A stretch of DNA of 64,000 bases, from assembly GCA_004431415.1 (NCBI GenBank), contig QPMI01000370.1, forward strand, positions 1 through 64,000. Reading direction: 5' to 3'. Source of the DNA: Cyanophora paradoxa (lineage: Eukaryota > Glaucocystophyceae > Cyanophorales > Cyanophoraceae). Below the pieces are notes generated by a model, which was given only the letters and a program-made list of their open reading frames with translations, made no database searches and was not told where the DNA came from. Positions 53,359 through 64,000 of the stretch are shown here, piece after piece. The stretch's first letter is position 1; every line of letters begins with the position of its first letter. Both the position numbers and the translations under genes were made by a program.

Positions 53359-53705
53359 GCCGTTGCCCCCTCTCCGATTAGCTATAGGAAGCACGCCTGT
53401 TTGTAGCAGCAGATCTGTATTGCAATTGCCTGTTAGCGTCGCTCAGTGCTAGTTCGAATTCGAACTAGGGCTGCGCGTGGAGTGCACGTGTACAGCTACC
53501 GGCGCCAGATCCTTAAAGTTATTCAGCACCGTGCACGTGGCACTGGCGCCGGCAGCTGCAGATTGCATGCCGCATGCCGCAGCTGCAGTGCGCAGCTGCG
53601 CATGCGCATGCAGTGCGGCGGCATGCGCAAAAGTTGAATTTGCGCATGCAATTGCGAAGGTTGGGGGGCCGGGGGTACAGGCACGGCAAGCGCACAATCG
53701 CTGCG
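53359..53705. other. Intergenic with palindromes upstream of eIF2-beta
   Basis: 347 bp. Holds a perfect 20-bp palindrome (53449-53468) and a run of GCAGCTGC/GCGCATGC words at 53545-53660. No gene seen. Confidence 0.55.
53449..53468. repeat. Perfect 20-bp palindrome
   Basis: CTAGTTCGAATTCGAACTAG reads the same on both strands. Confidence 0.95.
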
Positions 53706-55215
53706 ATGAGTTCGAAGGTGCGCCCGAGCCGTCGCAGGCGATGAAATGGAGTCGTACGCGCGACGCGCTTACGCCTCACTGGCAGGCGACGAAGCCGGCA
53801 GCGGCGGATGAGGAGCTTGACTTCGGCAAGAAGAAGAAGAGCACCAAGAAGAAGGATGATGTGGAGGACGTCGCCAAGAAAGTCGAGGACCTCGATGGTG
53901 CGCTGCAGCTTGCGCGGGATGGGCCCGATCGCGCGGTGCATGGGCGAGAGCGTTGGGCCGCCAACTGGCCGGTATGGAGCGCGGCAGCATTGCGTGCTGT
54001 CGTTTGGAACTCATTTTCTAAGGCGGCCGCGCCCTCGTCGCGCTACTTGGCCTGCGTATTAGCGCCTTGGCCTGCAATCGCCCCTCATTCTCGCCTGCAG
54101 TCGATGAGGACGACGATCTAGGCGACTTTGGAAAGAAGAAGAAGAAGGCGCCGGTGCGCCCTGCTATCGAAAGACGACGCATGGCTCAGCAGCTCACTGT
54201 TCCTGCAGAAGAAGAAGGAGGAGGAGGAAGAGGAGGAGGAGGATGACAAGGACGAGGACGGGGATGACGATGAGGTCGAGGTGGTGCGTAGAATGATTTG
54301 AGGCCTCGCGGCTCAGAAATGACTCGGAGCCAGGGTGCACAGGCCGAGGTGGATGTGCCGCTGGACGGTGCAGCCCGCTTTGTCACTCTTCATGCGAATG
54401 CGCAAGCTCATGTCCGCGCCTGGCAGATCGCGTGCGGTTCGAGGAGGGCCCCGGCGGGGATGCCCCGGCCGCCACGATTGAGCTGTCTGAGCACGAGAAG
54501 AAGATCCGCCAGCTTCCCGCGGACGAGAATGCCGACTACCCTTACGCATTCGTACGCTGCATTGTGCTGGAAATTCCTAGCTTTCGCTGAACGGCGCTGC
54601 AGCTGCTCGCCCGCATGACAGACTTCATCCGCGCTAACAACCCGGAGCTCGGTGGCGAGAAGAAGCGCTTCTCCATCAAGCCCCCGCAGGTTGTGCGCGA
54701 AGGCACGAAGAAGACCGTCTGGCTCAACTTCCCCGAAATCTGCGCCATGTGCGTCGATGCCCTCCCCACGCCCGCTCCGCCCTCTTGACTTTGCGTAGCA
54801 TGCACCGGTCCCCCGAGCACGTGCTCCAGTTCGTGCTGGCCGAGCTCGGCACGTCCGGGTCTTTGGACGCAAGCAAGCGGCTCGTCATCAAGGGCCGTCT
54901 CAACCCCAAGCAGTTCGAGAACCTGCTCCGTCGCTACATCAGTGCGCCGCTTTCTAGTGCAGACGTCTCCCATATCTTACGGTTTGCGCAGTGGAATTCG
55001 TCACCTGTCAAATGTGCAAGAGCTTCGACACGAACCTCACAAGGTCCGTTCTGCCGGGCGGCCCTCTCTGTGCCTTCGTCCCCTCACGGCCGCACAGGGA
55101 TTCTGTATCGCGTCTGTACTTCCTTCGCTGCGAATCCTGCAACTCTCAGAGATCCGTCACGGGCATCAAGAGCGGTTACGTGGCCCAGATCGGCCGCCGC
55201 AAGAAGGTCGGCTGA
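53706..55215 (+). CDS. EIF2S2: Translation initiation factor eIF2 subunit beta
   Basis: ATG at 53706; stop TGA at 55213-55215. The N-terminal part has three Lys clusters alternating with acidic runs ([40 protein letters not shown]), the K-boxes that bind eIF5 and eIF2B-epsilon. The core follows: [72 protein letters not shown], then the C-terminal zinc ribbon with CQMC and CESC pairs and [13 protein letters not shown] component of the eIF2-GTP-Met-tRNAi ternary complex. Nine or so introns of about 50-80 nt with gtgcgc, gtccg or gtacg donors; a very short exon (AEVDVPLD) at about 54346-54370 is needed to keep frame. All joins are clean. Confidence 0.95.
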
Positions 55216-55560
55216 GACCCTGCTGCTCGCTTGCGGACGCCTCGCAATTCGTTGCGCCCTTCGTGTCGCAATACACGGGTTGCGAGCTCGAGAACGAGCG
55301 TTTCGTCGCGAGGGCAGGTGGGGGTAGGGGCGGCCAGGTGCACGCATAGGACTCTGGATCCGGGATGGATGCTGAACTAGAGCCTAGCTATAGGGGCCGG
55401 TCGAGCCGGGCTGCAGCGGCAGCTGCGCATGCGTATGCAGCAGCAGCGGCGTATCCATGTACGTACTTAGGTATCCGTGCTGCAGTGCTACAGCGCAGTA
55501 CAGCGGTAGAGGCGGGATAGCCGGTCAACGGGGTACAGGACAGAAGTCTTTCGCGCAGCT
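55216..55560. other. Intergenic
   Basis: 345 bp between eIF2-beta and the BAR gene, both plus strand; CAGCAGCAGCGG-type triplets near 55437-55450. No gene seen. Confidence 0.5.
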
Positions 55561-57292
55561 ATGTTCTCGGCGTTAAAGTCAAAGGGATGGGAGATCAAGC
55601 GGCGCGTGGAACAGAAGACGGTCGAGGCGCTCGGGAAGGCGGAGGCTAGCAGCGACGTCGAATTCGACCAGCTCACCGCGCAGTTCAAGGAGGCGGAGAA
55701 CCTGCTCGAGACGGTTTGTCACGAGTCATTTGCATCGCGTCAGCGAAATGGTCCAATGCGTCTCGCGCACGTCACAGGTCTACACGCGCACGAAGAACTT
55801 CGTGGACGGCCTTGCGAAGCTTACCGAGGCATCGACGGCCATGGCAGAAAGCTACGGAAATGCATTCTTGGCCGCGCACGGTCCGCGCGCCCCAGCAACC
55901 GTCATGCTAGCTAGGAAACGAAAACGTTTGCCGCAGGAACGAACCAGTTCGGCGGTTCGGAGCTGAGCTCGGCGGCTTTGGCGATCAATAAGTATTGCCA
56001 AGAAAAGGAGAAACTCCTCGCCGCAAAGGCGCTGGAGCCCCTGCGGAAGTGGGTCGGTACGCATAGGCATGGACGAGCGGGCGGGGCTCGCGGCTTGCTG
56101 AATGGGGCTGTCGTCAGAGAGCTTCCGCGGGGTGAAAACCCGCATGGAGGAGCTGCACAAGGCGCGGCTCGACTTCGACTACTACCAGCGGAAGGTGCAG
56201 GGCCTGAAGGAGAACCCGAAGACAGACAAGGCCACAATGGACGACAAGCTCGCCAAGCTCTCGCGCACCCAGCACGCCTACGAGGAGGTTCGCGCCCGAT
56301 CGCGCCGCCAGACGTTAGTGCCCCGCTTGAGCGCTTCGCGTCCGCAGGGCCTCTTCAAGCTGAAGGTGCGCGGGGGCCGCTCGCTCCGCGCGTGCCGCTG
56401 GCGACGCGCGGGGGCAGCTGGAGCTGGCGACTCTGATGGAGAAGATGTCCGACGTCCTTCACACGCCCTTCGCCTGCGTACGCGGGGGCCGCCCCAAGGG
56501 GCGGGGCGGCGGGGGCCGACGGCGCTGGGCGCAGCTGGTGTCGGCGCAGGTGGACATGCTGAAGGCGGCGACAGGGGCGATGGGGCCGCTGCAGCCGTAC
56601 TACGTGAGCGAGCCGGCGGCGGGCGCCCTCAAGCCCTTCCTCCCCGAGGACCTCGCCTCCCTCGTCGGCCAGGCCCGCCCCGCCGCCCCGCGCCCCCCGC
56701 CCCGGCGCCCTCGCGGCCCCCGAGCCCCGCGCAGGTCGCCACCGAGCGCGCCGCCGCCCACGCCTCGCAGGACTTCCCTCTGCCGCCCGCCAACTCGGCC
56801 CCCTCGTCGGAGCCCGCGCTGCCGGCCCCGTCGGCCCCGCCTGCACCCCCGGCGCCGGCGCCGGCGCCCGTGCCGGCGGCCGCGGCGCCGGGGGCGGTGC
56901 CGATGACGCCGGATGAAATGGAGAAGGCCATGCAGGCAATGGCGGCCCAGGCCCGCCCCTCACCGCCGCCCCGCTGCCCACCTCACCCCGCCCCGCAGAT
57001 GGCTTCGATGGGCTTCCCCGCTCCGCCCGTGCCCCCCGCCAGCGCCCCCGCCCCGCCCGCCTCCAGCGAGAACCCCTTCTCCTCGTTCGTCCCCTCCGGG
57101 CCGCCCCTACGGGCCCCGCCCCTCCCCAGCCCTCCGCCTCCCCGCGCCGTGCCGTTCGTGCCGACCGCCGCGCCCCCCGCAGGTGAGGGGGAGGGCAGCC
57201 TCACTGAGGCTCTCCTCGCCCGCGGAGGCGGGGACGGCGACGGCAGCCCCGCCCCCCGGCAGACCACTGCATACTTCCCGCTCCCTCAGTAG
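55561..57292 (+). CDS. BAR-domain membrane-curvature protein
   Basis: ATG at 55561 (MFSALKSKGWEIKRRVEQKT); stop TAG at 57290-57292. Helical exons follow: FDQLTAQFKEAENLL, TRTKNFVDGLAKLTEASTAM, NKYCQEKEKLLAAKALEPLR, RMEELHKARLDFDYYQRKVQ, DKLAKLSRTQHAYEE, LELATLMEKMSDVLHTPFA and LVSAQVDMLKAATGAMGPLQ. The RLDFDYYQRK motif, the helix lengths and the pattern of charged residues are those of an amphiphysin/endophilin-type BAR dimer. The C-terminal third is Pro/Ala/Ser-rich (ASENPFSSFVPSG resembles NPF endocytic peptides: SSENPFSSF) and ends with TAYFPLPQ. No SH3 domain is visible. Likely role in endocytosis or membrane tubulation. The first intron begins gtttgtcacg. Low-complexity region makes 56650-57200 exon limits uncertain. 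Confidence 0.82.
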
Positions 57293-58438
57293 CAGATGTG
57301 CGGCAGGTCTCGGGCGGCTGCAAACACAGTAGAATTACTTGTATTCACACAGCGCTGTACATGCCTGCGCGCTTGATGCACGCTCTTCTAGCGACGCTCC
57401 GAGCTTTATGCATCGCCCGCTTCGCCGAGCCGCCAGGCGCTTCACGAGTGGTGCGCGTGCTGCTCGCGGCTCTCGTACGCGCGCCTCTCGAACTCAGCGA
57501 GAGCATCGCTGCGCGCGCCACGAGTCAGCAAGCGGCAACGCCAGGAACACAGGAGCGTGCAGACTTGAACTCGAAATGGCGGTCCGGATCGTGCACGTGT
57601 GCGGACGGGTGCGGGCACGGCGGCGGGCCGCGTGCTGGCTCCAGGAAAGTCCCGCTCTGCAACCGCGCGCCGGATTCGGACTGACCGTCGGAACAAGACC
57701 CGCCACGCGTACGGCTTACGTATACGTACCTGACGCGCGGAATCTTGCTGCTCCTTGTGCTCCTTGTGCTCCTTGTGCTCGCCGTGGCCATGGCCATGGC
57801 CTGCCTTGTGCTCTCTTGGGCAAAGCGGCGGGCTTGTTGGCACCTGCGCATGCATACGCATTCGATTTTTCGTGCTTGGTGCCTGCCGGGGCGCGCGTGG
57901 AGGCGCTGATCATGACGCGGAGCTCGAGCTACCGTGTCGATGTGCCTCGTTGTGGCGTGCGCGTTCGCGCTCGCGTTCGTATACGTAAGGTCTGCGACGG
58001 CGGAAGGGTGGTCCTCCTGCGCATGCGCGCACAGGATGTGAGCATTGCAGAGCCGCAGCGCGCGTACGCGCCAGGCGCGCGCCCTTGCGCGCGTTCTCGC
58101 GGCGAGCCCCAATCGCAAATGTGTCGGCCCTCCCCCGCGCGCGTTATACTGCTAGCGCGCATGCGCACGTCGTTGAAGGGAGGCAACGGCGGGAGCGGGA
58201 TGCCGTCCATTGTTGCACTTGCAGTCGCCTTCTCAGACTTCAAGAGACTTGGTTTGGCCGGGTACGCGCATCTTGATTTCGCTTTTGGCGGCTATAGCTA
58301 TTAGCTAGCTGCGAGCCCTGCGGCCGCTGCAGAACGATCGGATAATCGAAGTATTGCAGCTGCTGCCGCCGCACCGGCCGCGATCGGCCGCCGGACATCC
58401 CCGCGGCTGCGGCCTGGTGGCGGCCCAGAGCTGGGAGG
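57293..58438. other. Intergenic, 1.15 kb
   Basis: Contains a 321-codon plus-strand open frame (57339-58304) that is Arg/Ala/Ser/Cys-rich with no domain; I regard it as chance. A CTCCTTGTG nonamer is repeated at about 57749-57778, followed by GCCATG repeats; GCGCATGCG words recur. Confidence 0.45.
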
Positions 58439-60089
58439 ATGGGTGCTCATGAATCGCACAGCCACGGTCATGATCACCGCGGCGAGGAACCCGCAGCCGG
58501 CAGCAGGCCGGGGACCAGTAGCCGCGAGCGCGATCCCAGCGCGCAGGGCCACCACAGCCATCACGGATTTCACCTTCACCTCCCATTGCACCTTCACAGG
58601 AAGCACGAGTGTGACGGGCACGAGGCACATTCGCACCCCGAGCGCGTCAGCCCCGAAGCCAGTGCTAGTGCGGAGAAGCTCGGGACTTCTCCACCTGGTC
58701 ATCACGCTACGCGCGTGAGTCCAGCAGGGGGTCAGCATGCGGAGCGCGCGACCCCCGAGCACCACAACTGCAGCGGCCACGACAAGCGGCCGCCCTCGAG
58801 CTTAAAACGCGTCGCTCCCGTTGAGGTGCGATCTGGGAAGCGCGGGGAGGCAGCGGCGAGTGTGCTCGTGAATCTCGCTCACTGCTGTCGCAGGTTCCTA
58901 TCGAGAATCAGCTGGAGCTTAGCCCCGAGCTCCTGAGGGACGCTTATGAGCTGCAGCGCACGCCGGCGTTTAAAGAGAAGCGCGAGAGGCGAGGCAGCGT
59001 GAACTGCCGTCCTGTGAGTGCCACCGGCTGCAGCGCGTGGCGCGCTATGATTATGGATGGCAGGGGGACGTGATCAGGGTGAGGATCAAGGAGGCGCGCT
59101 TCCCGCACGCGGCCGACACGCACATCGTTGTGAAGGCGCGCCGTTGCGGTGCGGACGCCGGCGCCGGCGCTCACTGCCCGGCCGCAGTGGAATCACAAGG
59201 AGGTGGCGCGGACGCCCTCGGTGCTGAGCAGCTCGCACCCCGTCTTCAACTTCCCCTTCTCCATCCGCCTTGCCGACGTGCGCGCCGACCCCCGCCACGC
59301 CGCGAGGCGCGGGGGCTGAGGGCGGGACGACAGGGGGACTGCGGGCTGAGCTTCGAGGCGGTGCGCGAGCGCCTCTTCCGGGACAGCGTCGTCGGGGCCG
59401 TCGACGTGCCTCTGAGGTGCCGCCCCCGCCTCCTCCCCGCCCCGCGCGCGCCGGTGGCCGAGCGCCCGCCGCAGCGCGGTCATGCCGGGCGACTCGGAGG
59501 AGTTCTGGTTCCGCATCCGCTGCGCCAACCACACACACAGCGTCCAGGTGCGCGCGCCGCTGAGCGGCGGAAGAGGGGGCGGGACCCTGGGGAGGGGCGA
59601 CAAGGCGGCAGGGCGCGCTGCTCCTGCACGTGGAGCACTACCGGGAGCGTTACCGCCTGAAGGAGAGCGCGAGGCGCCCCGGCGGCGTGCACGGCAAGCT
59701 CAGGAACGCGCCGCCGCCCGAGCCGCCGCGGGAGCCGGCCCCCGTGCGCCCGCCCCTCGCCCCGGGTCGCGACGGTTGCGGGGCTGAAGCCGGGGGCGCA
59801 GTGCGAGGACTGCACCACGGCGACGGCGAGGCGGGCTCACGGCGGGGCGGCGGGGCGGGCGGTCGGCGACTGCTGCGGGCCTCTCGCCGGAAACCACTCG
59901 GTCCGCTCCTCCGAGTCGAGGGAGAGCGCCCCGTCGAGCGGCTCGCACCTCGTGTCGCCGCCCCGACACACGCCCGACGGGAGGCCCCCGCGCCCGGCCC
60001 CGGCCCCGGCTCCCTCCACGCGCCCCGACCTCTCCGTCATCCGGTTGAAGCACCCTCCGCCGCTCGAGCCCCCAGAAGTCCCGGCATGA
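58439..60089 (+). CDS. C2-domain protein with histidine-rich N-terminus
   Basis: ATG at 58439; stop TGA at 60087-60089 after PPLEPPEVPA. The N-terminal exon is strikingly His-rich (HESHSHGHDH; HHSHHGFHLHLPLHLHRKHE; HHNCSGHDK), suggesting metal binding. A helical stretch follows (ENQLELSPELLRDAYELQRT), then a C2-like domain: GDVIRVRIKEARFPHAADTH, WNHKEVARTPSVLSSSHPVF, FNFPFSIRLADV, FRDSVVGAVDVPLR and EEFWFRIRCANHTHSVQ. Next come LLLHVEHYRERYRLKE and a Ser/Pro-rich tail with CEDCTT and CCGP. Calcium-binding Asp residues are sparse, so it may be a Ca-independent C2. The join near 59765, between HGKLRNAPPPEPP and GLKPGAQCEDC, needs a frame change without an obvious intron. Confidence 0.6.
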
Positions 60090-60449
60090 CACGTTTGTAC
60101 TTTACGCTCGCCGCGTTTCTCGCCGCTCGCTTGATCGGATTTTTCAAGCACATCTTCTCAAGAGTACGTAGCTGTATTAGTAGTATCGCCGGCTTGTATG
60201 ATGTTTCTCGGGAGATACTACAGCCAGTGTCGAGGTCTCATTTTGAATTCGCTCTTTCAAGAAGTCTCTACGGAAAGACTCGGCTTTGCTTACAGCCGAT
60301 GACATTGTCGTGCTTGCAGCACGCCTCCCCAGTGCACTCCGAAGCCGGCGCATGCACGACGCGCGCCTCGATGCCGGCGGGCCCTCGGGAGGCTCGCCCA
60401 GTCGATATGTACAGAAAGGGCGGGGCGATGGCCAGGGGCGCGGGGCGGG
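60090..60449. other. Intergenic between convergent genes
   Basis: 360 bp, less GC-rich than flanks; both 3' ends of the C2 and RPN11 genes. No feature seen. Confidence 0.5.
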
Positions 60450-61848
<1,399 letters not shown>

Positions 61849-62098
61849 CGTGGACCTGCTCTTGCTGAATGACCCGGCTCACAACTACGTGCCGCCGAAC
61901 GCCGGGCACACGATGACCGCGCCGATGACCGAGCGGGGGCTGCACGAGTGGAGAGCATGAGCATACGCGCGGCCAGTGCGCAAGCAAGCGCCCGCGGCGG
62001 AGGCCTGGGGCTCACCAGTGAGAAGACGGGTCCAACAAGGCGCCTGTACCCGCCGCGGGCTCGCCCCCGCCTACCTTCTCGCTCCAAACAAGCAGCGC
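61849..62098. promoter_or_regulatory. Shared upstream region of RPN11 and NC2-beta
   Basis: 250 bp between divergent ATGs. Probably a bidirectional promoter by position; no obvious TATA or known proteasome-type box seen. Confidence 0.4.
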
Positions 62099-62778
62099 AT
62101 GGACCTAGTGGAGTCGAAAAATGAGGAGGCGGCGCTGCCGAAGGGTGAGTGCGCGTCAGCCCTCGCGTGCGCAAGCTAACTTGCTTCCAGCGACGGTGGC
62201 CAAGATCATAAAGGAGCTGCTGCCCGAGGACATGCGATGCTCAAACGAGACGCGAGATCTCGTACTCGAGTGCTGCACCGGTGCTCGCGCTTCCCGCGGG
62301 TCCCCGCCAGCCGTCCCCGCCTCACGCTCGCACAGAGTTCATCCACATGATCTCCTCCGAGGCACAGGAAGTCTGTCAGAAGGAGAACAAGAAGACAATG
62401 GCCCCGGAGCATGTGATCAAGGCTCTGAAGGCGCGTTGCGGCTACGGAAGTCCGCTGCTGGCTCCTGACCCGCCTCGCGCTCGCTCCTCGCAGGCCCTGG
62501 GCTTCGAGGACTATGTGCCAGAGATCGAGCAGGTGTTGGACAAGCACAAGACGGAGCAGGAGGTGCCTGCCTGCCCGCGGTTGCTCGCCGCCGCCGGGAC
62601 CGACGGGGGCGCGCGGGCGCAGAGCAAGCCGAAGATGATGAAGCGGCTGGCGGACACGGGCCTCTCGGAGGAGGAGCTCAAGCGGCAACAGGAAGCGCTC
62701 TTTGCGAGGGCGCGCTCCAACTTCGAGGCCTCGCACGGCCAGCCCAGCGCCGACCCCTCGCAGAGCGGCGGCGGGTGA
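62099..62778 (+). CDS. DR1: Negative cofactor 2 beta (Dr1), histone-fold TBP repressor
   Basis: ATG at 62099 (MDLVESKNEEAALPK); stop TGA at 62776-62778. Five exons: the first ends at 62144; the second carries ATVAKIIKELLPEDMRCSNE and RDLVLECC; the third EFIHMISSEAQEVCQKENKK and TMAPEHVIKALK; the fourth ALGFEDYVPEIEQVLDKHKT; the fifth MKRLADTGLSEEELKRQQEA and a Ser/Gln/Gly tail. This is the H2B-like histone fold plus C-terminal helix of NC2-beta, which pairs with NC2-alpha/DRAP1 and binds TBP on DNA to block TFIIA/TFIIB. The third intron has a GC donor (AAG|gcgcgt), the others GT. All joins in frame. Confidence 0.95.
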
Positions 62779-62900
62779 AAGCCAGACACCGCCAACAGGC
62801 CACGTATTTAACCAGGCAGCTTGTGTAGGTTGTAGGGCTAGTTTCAGTAAGACCGCGTCTAAACTAGGATAGAAGGCTCGCGCCAGTGGCCGGGGGGCCG

Positions 62901-64000
62901 TCAGAGAGGGGCGGCGGGGGAGAACTGCTTGTACTCGAAGTGGGCGTCCGGAGCTCCGGGCCTGAGGCCCCGCGTCGCCGAAGGCGCCGGGTGCGGCGGC
63001 GCGGGCGGGCCGTCGCTCGTCCGCGCGCCGTGGGGCTCGCGATCGGCCAGGGAAGCGGGCCGCCCCGGCCCTGGGCGCCCCCAAACCCCCGGAGCCGTCA
63101 GAGAAAGGCAAGGGCTGCTGAGGTGAGGAGGCGGAGCTGCGGGGGCGCACCGCCGGCCGGGGAGTGGTGCGGGTGGCGGCGCTCGGGGTGCGTAAGGTGC
63201 AGCGCGGCCGGTTCGCTCGCGGCATCTGCGGAGCGTGGGGGAGGGCGGGGGGGGGGGGGGGGGGGGGGGAGGGGGGCGGGGAAGGGGGGGGGGGGGGGCG
63301 AGGCGGGGCGGGGGACGCACGCGGGGGGGCGCAGGGGCGTCGGAGCGGGGCGCCTCGTCGGGCCCGGGGCCCCGCTGCGCTCCGCGAGGAGCTCCTCCCG
63401 CGAGGCCGCCTTCGCCAGCTGCCCGGCCCCGCCCTCCCTGCTCCCCCGCGCGTCACACTTCCCCGCGGGCGGGCGGGCGGGGCGGGCGCGCCCGTGGCGG
63501 GGCCGACGGAGTGGTGGGCGACGGCGGCGGGGAGCTCGACGCCGACGATGCCTCGGCGATGGCCCCGCCGGCGCGCCGGTCGAGGCACGCGACGATGCCG
63601 GCCCCGTACACGTCCCCCATCACGTTCACGCACGTCCTGCACCGGTCCAGCAGCCTGCCCCGCGCCCCGCGGCGTCGCGCGGCGCGGGGCGCGGCGGGGC
63701 GGGCGGGGCGGGCGCCAGTCGATGGCGAGGATGTAGGCGACGCGGTCGAAGTGGCCGGCGAGCTGGATGGCGTTCAGCACGATCAGGATCGTCACCGGGC
63801 CCGCGTTCGGGATCGGCGCTGCGCCCCCGGCCCGCCCCGCGTCGTCGGCCGCGCCCCGCGCGGGAGGAGCACGGCGGCGGGGTGCACCGGCGCCCACTGC
63901 GGTGAGGACGGAGACGAGGATGATGACGACGAGGTGGGCGGGGGAGAGCTGTACGCCGGCGGCCTGCGCGACGAAGACGCCGACTGCGGGGCGTCAGGGA
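62901..64000 (-). CDS. SLC1-type Na+/dicarboxylate (glutamate) symporter, C-terminal part
   Basis: Stop TGA at 62901-62903 after HFEYKQFSPAAPL; the 5' part lies beyond the right edge. From the edge inwards the exons read VGVFVAQAAGVQLSPAHLVV, IILVSVLTAVGAG, APIPNAGPVTILIVLNAIQL (the PIPxAGxVT re-entrant hairpin HP2 region), FDRVAYILAIDW (the A/VDW of TM8), then DRCRTCVNVMGDVYGAGIVA (the R-T-x-x-N-V-x-G-D substrate and Na+ site in TM8). A cytosolic tail with QLAKAASREELLAERSG follows. This is the diagnostic C-terminal half of the dicarboxylate/amino-acid:cation symporter (DAACS) family. Plasma-membrane import of acidic amino acids or dicarboxylates is likely. Introns carry G runs on the plus strand. 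Confidence 0.85.
63239..63300. repeat. Poly-G tract in an SLC1-gene intron
   Basis: Near-continuous G run with A and C interruptions, C-rich on the coding strand. Confidence 0.85.

Noticed and set aside
57742-57800. His-rich minus-strand peptide (GHGHGHGEHKEHKEHKEQ) suggesting a zinc transporter loop
   Set aside because: Arises from a CTCCTTGTG tandem plus GCCATG repeat; no flanking membrane segments or splice-consistent exons.
57339-58304. 321-codon plus-strand open frame
   Set aside because: Arg/Ala/Ser/Cys-rich with repeated low-complexity stretches, no domain, no splice logic, and overlapping GCGCATGC palindromes; most likely open by base composition.

Overview
The window is a GC-rich piece of a eukaryotic nuclear genome, most likely from a unicellular protist or alga. 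Genes are cut by many short introns (about 45-100 nt). Intron donors are GT or, very often, GC. A CTGAC/CTGAT branch-point-like word lies just upstream of the acceptor AG. Housekeeping products are clearly eukaryotic: eIF2-beta, Rpn11, NC2-beta/Dr1, Mediator 21, zuotin/DNAJC2, DPM2 and ISN1. The intron style and the gene families would fit a haptophyte, pelagophyte or other GC-rich microalga, but the taxon cannot be fixed from this sequence alone.

Layout. 1-1304 holds the 3' end of an unidentified plus-strand gene. 1806-10658 (minus) is a giant TmcB-like multi-membrane protein gene. 10659-12858 is gene-free and contains GATC palindromes. 12859-34342 (minus) is a very large gene for a cysteine-rich receptor-like protein of the GCC2/GCC3 (ephrin-receptor-like) type. 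It contains three near-identical copies of a 1,296-bp multi-exon unit (17326-21091), and one intron carries a 5-kb tyrosine-recombinase-type retroelement (26629-31624).

From 35.4 kb to the right end the window is compact and housekeeping-rich: unknown protein (-), DNAJC2 (+), MED21 (-), one-membrane-span protein (+), GNAT acetyltransferase (-), DPM2 (+), ISN1 IMP nucleotidase (-), neutral-sphingomyelinase-like phosphodiesterase (+), choline-transporter-like SLC44 (+), eIF2-beta (+), BAR-domain protein (+), His-rich/C2 protein (+), RPN11 (-), NC2-beta (+) and a partial SLC1-type symporter (-). Several neighbours are head-to-head pairs separated by 250-450 bp that probably share promoters.

Most notable are: (1) the retroelement, whose split direct repeats are laid out A1-gag-B1A2-RT/RNaseH-recombinase-B2, with a nested dyad exactly over the B1/A2 junction; (2) the self-complementary intron design (C-rich 5' arm, G-rich 3' arm), reminiscent of introner-type introns; (3) the recent triplication in the giant gene together with several reading-frame breaks there, while the housekeeping genes I traced read cleanly. 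All gene models were assembled by eye from frame switches and splice signals, so exon edges are approximate unless stated.
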